DNA of 64,000 nt from Planctomycetota bacterium (GTDB taxonomy: Bacteria; Planctomycetota; SZUA-567; H5-PLA8), in contig JAOSKN010000003.1 in assembly GCA_027493525.1 (NCBI GenBank), positions 558,001 through 622,000 on the forward strand, given 5' to 3'. The notes beneath the pieces were generated by a model that ran no database searches, was not told the origin of the DNA, and saw nothing but the letters and a program-made list of their open reading frames with translations. The first letter of the stretch is position 1. Every line of letters starts with the position of its first letter. This document shows, one piece after another, positions 20,201 to 26,590 of this stretch. A program made the position numbers and the translations under genes.

Positions 20201-22164
20201 CCTACGACTTGCGGACCCTGGAGGAGAAATGGACCTTCTCCCAGCGCAACCGGCAGGCGATCGCGCTGAGCATCATCGACAACCGGCTCGTCTCGCTCTT
20301 CGGCTGGCAGAACGACGACGTCACGCTGCAGGTTCACGACGTCGAGACCGGCCGGCGGCTCTCGGCGGGCAACATCGACAAGGGCGCTCACTACGGGATC
20401 GCCTGCATTTCGCCCGACGGGAAGTTCGCGGTGTACCGGCACGGCTACAACCGGCTGATCGGCGTAAGCCTGGATCAGGGCAAGAAGGCCTGGTCGGTCC
20501 AGGCGCCGCGCCTGGACGATCGGGGCTGGGCGGGACTCGGCCTCGACTTCGAAGACGGCAAGATCGTCTACTACGGGCACGACCGCGACAACCAGAACCG
20601 CGGCTGGCGCAAGCTGTACCTCGATACGGCCAGCGGCAAGGTGTTGCGCGACCTGGACGGCGGCACGGTACGGGTGGACGAGAATAGCTGGCTCTGCCTG
20701 CGCGACCGTTCCGGCCGGATCCTCTCGCGCAGCGACGAACCCGAAGGCGGCAAGGCGCAGGAGGTCTGGAAGAACGAGTTCCCCGAGGAAGAGTTCTACA
20801 GCCAGTGGTGCCGCGGCGCGTTCCTGCAGGGCGGGGTGCTGCACGTGCTGCATGGCCGGACCGGCTGGGGCGCCTCCGACCGCTACATCCTGCGCGCCTT
20901 CGATTGGGAGACCGGCCAGTTGCTGGATCGCCAGAACCTGCCGGTCACGCCTTCGAAGGACAGCCAGAACCAGGGCTTCGCGGGCGTCCTCGAGATGCAC
21001 GGGCCGCTCCTGCTGATCGGGGGAAAGGAAGGCCTCTTCGCGTTTACGGCCCGTTCCGGCTCGAAGGAGGAGATCCGGGCCAAGCTGCAGGCCGAGCTTA
21101 GCGATCCGCAAGGCGACGCGGCGGTCCACCGCGAACTCCGCCGCGCGCAAGCCGCCTTCGCGCCCATCACCCTGGAAGCGTTCCTGGCGCCCAGCGGCAT
21201 CAAGGTGGACGGCGACCTCTCCGAATGGTCGGGCATGGAGCCTCTGCCGCTCGACGACCGCGCGCAGTTTACGCCGTTCGCCGCGCGCATGAGCTGGAAG
21301 GACGCCAACGACCTCTCCGCGAAGGTCTGGGCCGGCTGGAACGAAGAGGGCATTTACCTCGCCGTGGACGTGCGCGACGACCGTTTCGTGCCGCCGCTGC
21401 CGGGCGCCGACCTCGGCTCCGGCGACAGCCTGCGGGTGGCGCTCAATGGGTACTCCGAGCCGCGATACGGGATCGACCGCTCCGAAGACCTCGTCTGCTC
21501 GCTCTCGCTGGTCGACGGCCGCACCGTCGTGGACCTCGACGCCCCAGGCTACCAGGACGAGAAAGTCACCGCGATCGGCCGCGTCAATCGCGCCCCCGAT
21601 GGGCTGGGCCTGCGCTACGAGCTGCTGCTGCCCTGGCCGCTGATCCGGCGCGATGCGCGCAAGCGCCCGGGGCACGAGGTCGAACTCTACTTCGGCCTGG
21701 CGCTCTTCGACGACGACGGGCAGGGGGTCGAAGGCGCGATGGAGTGGGGGGCGGGGCTGACCGGCTCCGCGCTGACGCCGGTGCGCCTGGGCCGGCTCTC
21801 GCTGCTGGACATTTCGACCGAGAAGATCGAGCGCTTCCGCAAGGTCATCGACAAGGTGCCGGACGCGCCGGAGTCCCTGCACTACCTGGAACTGATCTTG
21901 CGCAGCAAGCGCGGGCTCAAGGCGCCGGCCGAACGCAAGGCCGAACTGGAGAACTTCGTCAAGGCGCACCCGGGCAGCGTGAACGTGACCCGCGTGCTGG
22001 GGCATCTGATCGACTTGGCGCGCAAGGCCCAGGCGGCCGACCCCTACACGGCGGTGGCCGAGTTCGCGCGCGCCGCCAAGTGCCCGCCCGATGTGGTGGA
22101 CGCCATCTCCGGCAAGGTGCTGCGCATCTGGGTCATGCCCGACAAACAGAATCCCCCCAGATGA
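14275..22164 (+). CDS. Giant secreted protein: lectin-like, TPR, PQQ beta-propeller, CBM9-like
   Basis: 2,629 aa from ATG 14275 (GGGAG upstream), followed at once by a signal peptide (PPALLLILLLAGAARG). In order: a concanavalin/DUF1349-like region (about 35-210, with YPGLHLFWDRKNWISIIYT); two beta-sandwich, PA14-like segments with 'SVYLDGKLV'-type turns (about 280-420 and 750-880); TPR-like helices (about 430-620 and 950-1300); a long run of PQQ-type propeller blades (about 1340-2270, repeated 'ALDxETGxxRW' motifs); and a CBM9-like module (about 2300-2500, KVDGDLSEWSG, IYLAVDVRDDRF). A Pro-rich linker is near 1840. It lacks a kinase or protease signature and is most likely a surface scaffold or sugar-binding protein. 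The frame stops at TGA 22164, where the fold continues in another frame (next entry). Confidence 0.8.
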   Translation: MDRRFEPPALLLILLLAGAARGEGVNDPLSGAKLSPDWVAEKSAESEGSIGVSPKGVTLNVEQRRYAILKRRNELPGSDAAPLRVSAYFHQEHESNPYPGLHLFWDRKNWISIIYTASARHLYVNWSTDGQSRSRGFWNVLPDPRRESGAYLRIDLTSNNAWALISRDGTNWNTLCDLRERPGRAGEAPGRIILGRGWNGEAHDANARLDLANDYYPDKNKRSVPTTIKDFVLAVGSEALPPELPEMAASATWDETLQSLEGQGVPRNWLLLGPRPDKNFQRFNAKTPMEPESTDDWKQVPKDENNQPFRSTSWSRPEDDTGPYVDMAEILDPDSMVLAFARAEVEWPVEGPALLWTDSDGLMRAFVNNESVFEKDKRDRYWQHRGALKDRFCVPVRMRQGANVIKVKSGQNSGAWGFHLRLERNDPGYRIRLLERMLQLFPAEQRTWRGAEALLEIARRYEQMFDYTAAQKAYDRALGAFETDDEYRVQALGGKLRLLESLRDWKRLQETAEAYLKRYAHGAGGDVALRALALAQAHTGAADAAAARMDEWLKGVGVDGRRVLEALRALAGAAEDAGLHDKRWAALERIAREPGVEAPERARAALESAFTRLHVEYEKAYNQKPLDPVNLKGVVEAAKAGIALLPSASNPQVQAFLKDADTDLKSGKHERAALGAWAAALMAWSASDPEVASYLALSKAYAPPSTAINPENQQPRNTPDAQKELEKVIGITMGGVKWLNEWHAVGPFDARSKDGENELLGPESSLDPAKPFKGKGGPKKWVAIDPAKHWTELGQDLKQILGDCNEGVAFVGREFECDRARTLKLWVSARAGWSVYLDGKLVAERPENWYRVEREPVEFPVEAGKHLYVLKLVNPPDNREFPFRTHLADEPPLACWVFTRAWLMRDIGSVRNMYDVWDGLWWIVRYSWGKAPPMVMYRLGEACAVVYPGHTGVRWDASYWTLDRLREATFSAEASQGLRSLLLRLETWGGYGEQEAQLWACAERLFGALMAEGETSAADEVLRDAVALYDPYGDGMANALIGRATLRQNFSLSRECAPYYLRALRDFPWNEQVNRFAAGGLVYSREHRPERLAFDTRHETQATIEATQRQMQAGGAEDVERAMRNLSDIIRVGGDALIRVVDSRFDPLYVGVREYIRALLSHLGDDTLAVYRKVVKRTAEQALDQAISDGDPVALESLAGAFYYTPAAAEALNRSGNLYLDRGAYPQAAAAFRILLKEYRNLPEVKASLVAAKAARALILEGNLAAAQKVVEQLETEFGAESFTVAGAQVTGAGFAKTLREQMARRAGAQDAFQVGSTSTLNAGLRRTGQPSNAPAPVPGTLAWARPLIPSESAEVAATRFYPDPFSHLVSHPVSAEGRLFVTTPESIQAFDLATGSTLWSEGWGSDGRLVQHLFSGFPISCPTVLNGKLYFRALKGRRSALYCCQAETGKLRWSTEAVPELNRVVWLSDPLVAYGQAIAVYVEPSDVNQHGVAALDAETGRFRWKRPLVTGSTGLHIGDEYFGSSMQLGPPAADAGVIYTPTGCNTVAAINAFTGELIWLSGYPRLEVRAMDYGIADYTRDMGRQYMKVMARGPVSPVVGEEVVVIAPKDAGGLLAFERRGGKIRWQRPLCNSRFLPGVCDGNLLVADNVVEALDLETGASRWSYALPGEQLYGRPGYAGGVLYLPTEECLRMLDARSGVPKGELAWDPRVGPLANLLIQPERIVGVGGTDVAAYGPQGTRRAELPLKEAEALAAEGKHEDAAAKFELALQRDKDLALPALSGRIQALQRLGRAEEALASLDRFLEGAAPVVQTPGGLWRVDKQVLAEAFRARLGQPAPPPPPPAAGQAGVMLYAWDLPGNDPEVYFPKDGPQDRFYALANNVLYMLRISARKEVLWQTYVGPDTGGISVGPDTLVVRAPRQLKILDRVTGEPRGTIYLPMDKKRKRGRADADRFGRVALNDKTLAVVVGTSIFAYDLRTLEEKWTFSQRNRQAIALSIIDNRLVSLFGWQNDDVTLQVHDVETGRRLSAGNIDKGAHYGIACISPDGKFAVYRHGYNRLIGVSLDQGKKAWSVQAPRLDDRGWAGLGLDFEDGKIVYYGHDRDNQNRGWRKLYLDTASGKVLRDLDGGTVRVDENSWLCLRDRSGRILSRSDEPEGGKAQEVWKNEFPEEEFYSQWCRGAFLQGGVLHVLHGRTGWGASDRYILRAFDWETGQLLDRQNLPVTPSKDSQNQGFAGVLEMHGPLLLIGGKEGLFAFTARSGSKEEIRAKLQAELSDPQGDAAVHRELRRAQAAFAPITLEAFLAPSGIKVDGDLSEWSGMEPLPLDDRAQFTPFAARMSWKDANDLSAKVWAGWNEEGIYLAVDVRDDRFVPPLPGADLGSGDSLRVALNGYSEPRYGIDRSEDLVCSLSLVDGRTVVDLDAPGYQDEKVTAIGRVNRAPDGLGLRYELLLPWPLIRRDARKRPGHEVELYFGLALFDDDGQGVEGAMEWGAGLTGSALTPVRLGRLSLLDISTEKIERFRKVIDKVPDAPESLHYLELILRSKRGLKAPAERKAELENFVKAHPGSVNVTRVLGHLIDLARKAQAADPYTAVAEFARAAKCPPDVVDAISGKVLRIWVMPDKQNPPR

Positions 22165-23483
22165 TCATGCTCCAGTTCCATCCGTGGCACGAGGGCTGGA
22201 ACCGCCGCGTCTACTGGGGCCAGCCGAAAGTGACCTGGGGCCGGGACGGAACGCGCGAGATGCAGCGCATAGGCGACATGCCGCCTCCGGGGCAGTGGAC
22301 GCAGTTGGAGTTCCGCGCCGTCGACCTGGATCTGGAGAACTCCGGAATCATGGGCGCGGCCTTCACCTACTTCGGCGGGCTCTGCCACTTCGACCGCCTC
22401 GCGGTAGTCGTCGGCGGCAAGGAGACCGTGGCCCTGGAGGATGAAATCCCGGACAAGTACCGGCCTGACGGCAACGCGCTGCAGTTCGTCGCCTCGCCCG
22501 TCAAGAGCGGCGCGAAGTCCTGGACCGGCGGTCCCAACAACGGCGTCGTCAACATGGTGCTCATGCATCAGTTCTGGGACGGAAACTGGTTCACCTTCAA
22601 AGCGCCCGAGGGTGAAAAGCCCCCCGAGGACGACCCGCGCAAGCGCCGCGACGTATACCGCGAGGTCGCGGACCTCGTGCCCGACTCCCCTGAAAGCTGG
22701 GTCTTCCTCCAGCGCATCCTGGGGACCTACTCCGGCGACGGGGCCGTGCGCGAGCAGATCAAGGAGTGCCAGGATTTCCTGCGCCGCCATCCCGCCACGC
22801 CCAATGCGCTGCCCATTCTCGACCGCCTTCGCGACCTCTTCGCCGCCGACGGCACGCACAACACCGTCAGCCGCTGCGAAGACCTGATGCGCGACCTGAA
22901 GCTCCCTCGCGACATCCAGCGCGCCTTCTATTCAAAGTACGTGGAAGGCTGGACGCAGTGGCAGGCCATCGGCCCCTTCACGGCTCTGGGCGAGCGCCGC
23001 GGGATGGACCAGGTCATGGACGCCGAGCGGGCCTTCGATCCGGCCTGGAAACCCCAAGGGCCTTTCAACAAGGAATTGGCCTGGAAGAAGATCAAGAACG
23101 AAAAGGACCCCAAGCGCGGCAAGAGCAGTTGGGTGGACCTGAGCGAGCTGCTCATGGGGGACTTCGACAAGCAGCAGCGCGCCGAAGTCGAGCGCGCCCC
23201 GTACTTCGCATACGCGTACCGCAAGGTGAGCGCCACGCAGGAGGGCCCGGCCGTCGCGTACTTCGGGGCCTACGACACGATTTCCATCTGGGTGAACGGA
23301 CAGCGCGTGGTGACCGAGCGCCAGCCCGGCAACGAAAAGGACGCCGGCAACGCGGCCATCCACCTGCGCAACGGCGACAACGAGATCCTGATCAAGGTCG
23401 GCTGCAACGAACGGAAGCTTGGTTTCAATTTCCGTCTGGCCGACCCCTTCGGCAGGCCCCTTCAGGAGTTGCCGGTCGACTAA
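22161..23483 (+). CDS. C-terminal continuation of the giant PQQ/TPR protein (separate frame as written)
   Basis: 440 aa starting at ATG 22161, which overlaps the previous stop (ATGA). Although this looks like translational coupling, the product has no signal peptide and begins in the middle of a beta-sandwich domain. Its first residues (MIMLQFHPWHEGWNRRVYWGQ) follow naturally from the previous frame's ...VMPDKQNPP. Adding one C to the C6 run at 22153-22158 would fuse both into about 3,070 aa. The rest contains GDMPPPGQWTQLEF...AFTYFGGLCHFDRL, a domain common in large planctomycete surface proteins, then helical repeats, and a final PA14-like segment (AYFGAYDTISIWVNGQRVV). Either a two-gene arrangement or an indel is possible; I favour an indel. 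Confidence 0.72.
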   Translation: MIMLQFHPWHEGWNRRVYWGQPKVTWGRDGTREMQRIGDMPPPGQWTQLEFRAVDLDLENSGIMGAAFTYFGGLCHFDRLAVVVGGKETVALEDEIPDKYRPDGNALQFVASPVKSGAKSWTGGPNNGVVNMVLMHQFWDGNWFTFKAPEGEKPPEDDPRKRRDVYREVADLVPDSPESWVFLQRILGTYSGDGAVREQIKECQDFLRRHPATPNALPILDRLRDLFAADGTHNTVSRCEDLMRDLKLPRDIQRAFYSKYVEGWTQWQAIGPFTALGERRGMDQVMDAERAFDPAWKPQGPFNKELAWKKIKNEKDPKRGKSSWVDLSELLMGDFDKQQRAEVERAPYFAYAYRKVSATQEGPAVAYFGAYDTISIWVNGQRVVTERQPGNEKDAGNAAIHLRNGDNEILIKVGCNERKLGFNFRLADPFGRPLQELPVD

Positions 23484-23564
23484 CCCTGGCGCGGCGCGGG
23501 AGGGGCAAGGCTCGCGCAGCCGCGTGGCCGCAAGCGGCGCTCGGCGGAACGTCCGGGGCCCGCG

Positions 23565-24833
23565 CTACTCCCGTCCCAGCAATTCATCCGTGCGAAAGGC
23601 CGTGCCCACGGCAAAGGGCGAGAGCAGGTTGCCGCGTGAAATGGAGACGTGGACGCGGCGCGCGTCGGGCTCGAAGACCAGCGTATGCGCGGCGGCGGCG
23701 AGTTTCCCGCCGATCAGGATGCGGCGGGCTTCCGCCACGCGGATCGTCTGCGCGCCGAGGCTCAGCGCGTCGATGGCCCGCGAGATCGCCCCGAAGCGTT
23801 CGCAGGACTCCGGCGTGTTCCGCACGCAATAGTGGTTGGTCACGACCAGACGGCCGCTGGCGTCCATGCGCCGGATCGCGACGCCGCCGCCCTGGCCGTC
23901 CCGGTCACGCGCGTCGAATTCCAGGACGGCGGAGGGCGTGGTCCCGGTTTTCTCGGCCGCCGCGCGCGGCCAGCTCAGGTGAAACAGGTTGCCGCATGCG
24001 GTGGGACGCTCGGCCGCCAGCTTGGCGGCGGCCGAGGCGGGATCCCCGGCGGCAGGGTCGACTTCCTCGAGCATGCGGCGCAGCAGCACCCCGCGTGCGA
24101 CAAAGCCGTCCTCGGCCCCGCCTCGGAGCACGTTGTTGGCGTCGTGCAGGCAGATCACCAGGCCGTCGGCGTTCATCCCGCTGTACAGGCTGACCAGGCC
24201 CGGCCAGCCCACGCCGATCCAGGCCCGCCGCGCCGGCCGGCCGTCCCGGGCCGGAAGCGCTTCGACGGCCAGCACGATCTGGTCCGAAACCGCGCGTCCG
24301 CCAATGGGAAAATCGAGGTTCCGCCCATGGAGCACCTCGCCCTCGGCGCTCAATTTGCCCCACACGGTGAAGCCCGAGCAGGCCGGGCCGAACCAGTCGG
24401 CAATGGTGTTGATGGCGTGCAGGTCGTCGGGCTTCAGCGCGCGCCCCAGGACCTCGCTGCGCAGGTGCTCCGCGCCCTGCCGCGCAGCCATGCCGTCGTA
24501 CAGCCCCGCCAGTTCGTCGTCGGCGTCGGCGTCCCAGTGGAAGTTCTTCGTCGCCCACGGACGCAACTGCTCTTCGTAGCGTTTCGCGCTGAACCACGGC
24601 AGGCTGCGCAGCGCGTCGTCGAGGCACGCGATGACCTTGTCCGCCAGGTAGTACCCATGCGCGAAGCCGCGCGCGCGCATATCCGTCCCGCGCAACCGCA
24701 GCACCGGGTAGCCGTGCAACTCCGTTAGTTCCCCGCCGCGCTTCGCGCGGGCCTCGGCGTCTTCGGCATGGGCGTACGGGGCGAAGGCCAGGATCAGCAG
24801 GAGGGCGGCGGGGAGCAGCTTCCAGTGGCGCAT
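23565..24833 (-). CDS. Secreted C45/Ntn-type hydrolase (penicillin acyltransferase / ceramidase-like fold)
   Basis: 422 aa with a signal peptide (LLPAALLLILAFAPYAHA). The central GPACSGFTVWG presents a Cys (about residue 152) as the candidate N-terminal nucleophile, followed by EVLHGRNLDFPIG, the pattern of C45-type Ntn hydrolases (acyl-CoA:6-APA acyltransferase, acid-ceramidase and PLB-like proteins). The RNLD segment and the later NHYC segment fit the active-site surroundings. These enzymes are made as precursors and cleave amide bonds after self-processing before the Cys. The substrate is unknown. No ribosome-binding site; a TAGAAT box ends 6 nt before the ATG. Divergent from pyk. Confidence 0.8.
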   Translation of the reverse strand: MRHWKLLPAALLLILAFAPYAHAEDAEARAKRGGELTELHGYPVLRLRGTDMRARGFAHGYYLADKVIACLDDALRSLPWFSAKRYEEQLRPWATKNFHWDADADDELAGLYDGMAARQGAEHLRSEVLGRALKPDDLHAINTIADWFGPACSGFTVWGKLSAEGEVLHGRNLDFPIGGRAVSDQIVLAVEALPARDGRPARRAWIGVGWPGLVSLYSGMNADGLVICLHDANNVLRGGAEDGFVARGVLLRRMLEEVDPAAGDPASAAAKLAAERPTACGNLFHLSWPRAAAEKTGTTPSAVLEFDARDRDGQGGGVAIRRMDASGRLVVTNHYCVRNTPESCERFGAISRAIDALSLGAQTIRVAEARRILIGGKLAAAAHTLVFEPDARRVHVSISRGNLLSPFAVGTAFRTDELLGRE

Positions 24834-24845
24834 GGGGGGATTCTA
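24834..24845 (-). promoter_or_regulatory. Predicted -10 box, leaderless start of the Ntn hydrolase
   Basis: On the minus strand TAGAAT (24840-24845) is followed by exactly six C residues and then the ATG at 24833. No good -35 is evident; the heptamer array C covers that position. Confidence 0.4.
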
Positions 24846-24846
24846 A

Positions 24847-24874
24847 GACGCAAACCATAAAACGTAAGAGGATA
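24847..24874. repeat. Heptamer tandem array C
   Basis: Four units in 7-nt register (gacgcaa, accataa, aacgtaa, gaggata). Read on the minus strand they become ttacgtt/ttatggt/ttgcgtc, related to array D across the same intergenic region in inverted orientation. Weaker than the other arrays. Confidence 0.45.
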
Positions 24875-24891
24875 AAGAAGGTTGCCATCTT

Positions 24892-24914
24892 TGCATGCTG
24901 CTCAAAAGCATGCA
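24892..24914. other. Perfect 8-bp hairpin in the Ntn hydrolase/pyk divergent spacer
   Basis: TGCATGCT (24892-24899) and AGCATGCA (24907-24914) are perfect inverted repeats around a 7-nt loop. No T tract follows on either strand, so it is not an intrinsic terminator. It sits midway between inverted arrays C and D and could be a protein-binding dyad. Confidence 0.4.
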
Positions 24915-24963
24915 CCCTTTCCTCTTGAGTGGTGGCGCATGAACCTCACCCGAGCTTCATGAA

Positions 24964-24990
24964 TACGTTTTACGTTTCACGTTTTCGTTT
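24964..24990. repeat. Heptamer tandem array D (tacgttt-type)
   Basis: tacgttt, tacgttt, cacgttt and a shortened tcgttt, 38 nt before the pyk start. Confidence 0.6.
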
Positions 24991-25027
24991 TTCCGATACG
25001 CTGGTTCCGCCCCCGAGGATTCACACC

Positions 25028-26545
25028 ATGGCCGTCAAGAACGCGCTGCCGCGCCGGCGCACCAAGATCGTCTGCACCATCGGCCCCAGTTGCGACGACC
25101 GGCGCACGCTGGAGCGCATGATCCGCGCGGGCATGGATGTGGCGCGGCTGAATTTCTCGCACGGGGAGCATGCCGAGCACGACAAGGCGCTGGAACGGAT
25201 CCGCGAAGCCGCGCGACGGGTGGGGCGCGTCGTGGGCATCCTTCAGGACCTCTGCGGCCCCAAGATCCGGTTGGGCAAGTTGCCCGGCGACGTTCAGCAG
25301 GTTCGCGCGGGACAGGAAGTCGTATTGCGCCCGGCCGTCCGTGGCGCCGGAGCCGCGCCGGGCGAGTGGCCCGTCGAGTACCCCAAGCTCGCGGATGACG
25401 TGAAGGCGGGCGACCGGCTCCTCTTCGACGACGGCACGGTCGAGGCCCGCGTGGTCGATACGAAGGATGGCGCCGTCCGCGTGCGCTTCCCGCGCGCCGG
25501 GACGCTAAAGAGCCGCAAGGGGCTCAACCTGCCCGGCGTGGCCATCAGCATGCCCAGCGTGACGCGGAAGGACCTGCGCGATTTGGAGTGGGGCCTCGCC
25601 CACGGAGTGGACTTCGTCGCGCTCTCCTTCGTGCGCCGTCCCGAAGACCTGGAACCCGTCCGCGCGCGGCTGCGCAAGGAACGCAAGCCGCCGTGGCTGA
25701 TCAGCAAGATCGAGAAGCCCGAGGCGCTGAACCACCTTCCCGAGATCCTGGCCGCCAGCGACGGCGTGATGGTCGCGCGCGGCGACCTGGGCGTGGAACT
25801 GGACTTCGCGCGCGTCCCGCCGATCCAGAAGCGCATGATCAAGCTCGCCAACGCCAGCGACAAGCCGGTCATCACCGCCACGCAGATGCTCGAATCGATG
25901 ACCCAGAACGCGCGCCCGACGCGCGCCGAGGTCAGCGACGTCTCCAACGCGATCCTCGACGGAACCAACGCGGTGATGCTCAGCGGCGAGACCGCCGTCG
26001 GGCGCTTCCCGGTCGAGGCCGTCGCGACCATGAGCCGCATCGCCGAGGAGGCCGAGGCCTTCAAGCTCGGCGATTCGGGAACCTATTGGCTCCCCGGCCG
26101 CGACGCGCGCGCCTCCTGCATCCACGACGCGCTGGCCCTGGGCGTGGAGAAGATCTCGCGCAGCCTGGAGGTTCACGCCATCGTCGCCGCGACGCGTTCG
26201 GCCACCACCGCGCGCTACCTGTCCACCTCCCGCCCGCGCGTGCCGGTCCTGGGCCTCAGTCCCGACCCGTGGGCGCTGGGGCGCATGGCGCTCTTGTGGG
26301 GCGTGGTTCCCGTGCCCTGCAAGCGCTGGATTCACTCGCGCGAGGTCCTGCGCCAGGGGACGCGCGTCGCCCAGCGCCATGGCCTCGTCAAGCCCGGCGA
26401 CACGCTCGCCGTCGCCGTCGGCCAGGAATCGCCGGGCGTCTTCACGGGGCGCATCCTTGTCCACCGCGTGCCTACGGAAGAAGCGCACGCGAAGCGGAAC
26501 GGCCGGCGCAAAAACGCGAAGCGGAAAGCGAGACGGAAGAAGTAG
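25028..26545 (+). CDS. pyk: Pyruvate kinase
   Basis: Final glycolytic step, phosphoenolpyruvate plus ADP to pyruvate plus ATP (EC 2.7.1.40), cytoplasmic. 505 aa. RRTKIVCTIGPSC opens the barrel and MDVARLNFSHG follows. A B-domain lies about 85-180. The active-site stretch is LISKIEKPEAL with the catalytic Lys, then GVMVARGDLGVELDF and PVITATQMLESM. A C domain contains GMALL-type and RPRVPVLGLSPD segments. The tail is Arg/Lys-rich (KRNGRRKNAKRKARRKK), which is atypical and might reflect nucleic-acid association or simple basic drift. Start ATG 25028; an upstream in-frame ATG would read the repeat region. Confidence 0.96.
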   Translation: MAVKNALPRRRTKIVCTIGPSCDDRRTLERMIRAGMDVARLNFSHGEHAEHDKALERIREAARRVGRVVGILQDLCGPKIRLGKLPGDVQQVRAGQEVVLRPAVRGAGAAPGEWPVEYPKLADDVKAGDRLLFDDGTVEARVVDTKDGAVRVRFPRAGTLKSRKGLNLPGVAISMPSVTRKDLRDLEWGLAHGVDFVALSFVRRPEDLEPVRARLRKERKPPWLISKIEKPEALNHLPEILAASDGVMVARGDLGVELDFARVPPIQKRMIKLANASDKPVITATQMLESMTQNARPTRAEVSDVSNAILDGTNAVMLSGETAVGRFPVEAVATMSRIAEEAEAFKLGDSGTYWLPGRDARASCIHDALALGVEKISRSLEVHAIVAATRSATTARYLSTSRPRVPVLGLSPDPWALGRMALLWGVVPVPCKRWIHSREVLRQGTRVAQRHGLVKPGDTLAVAVGQESPGVFTGRILVHRVPTEEAHAKRNGRRKNAKRKARRKK

Positions 26546-26590
26546 CGCCGCCGTTCGAATGGAAGGCCTGCTAGGGCGGTTTCCCCAACC

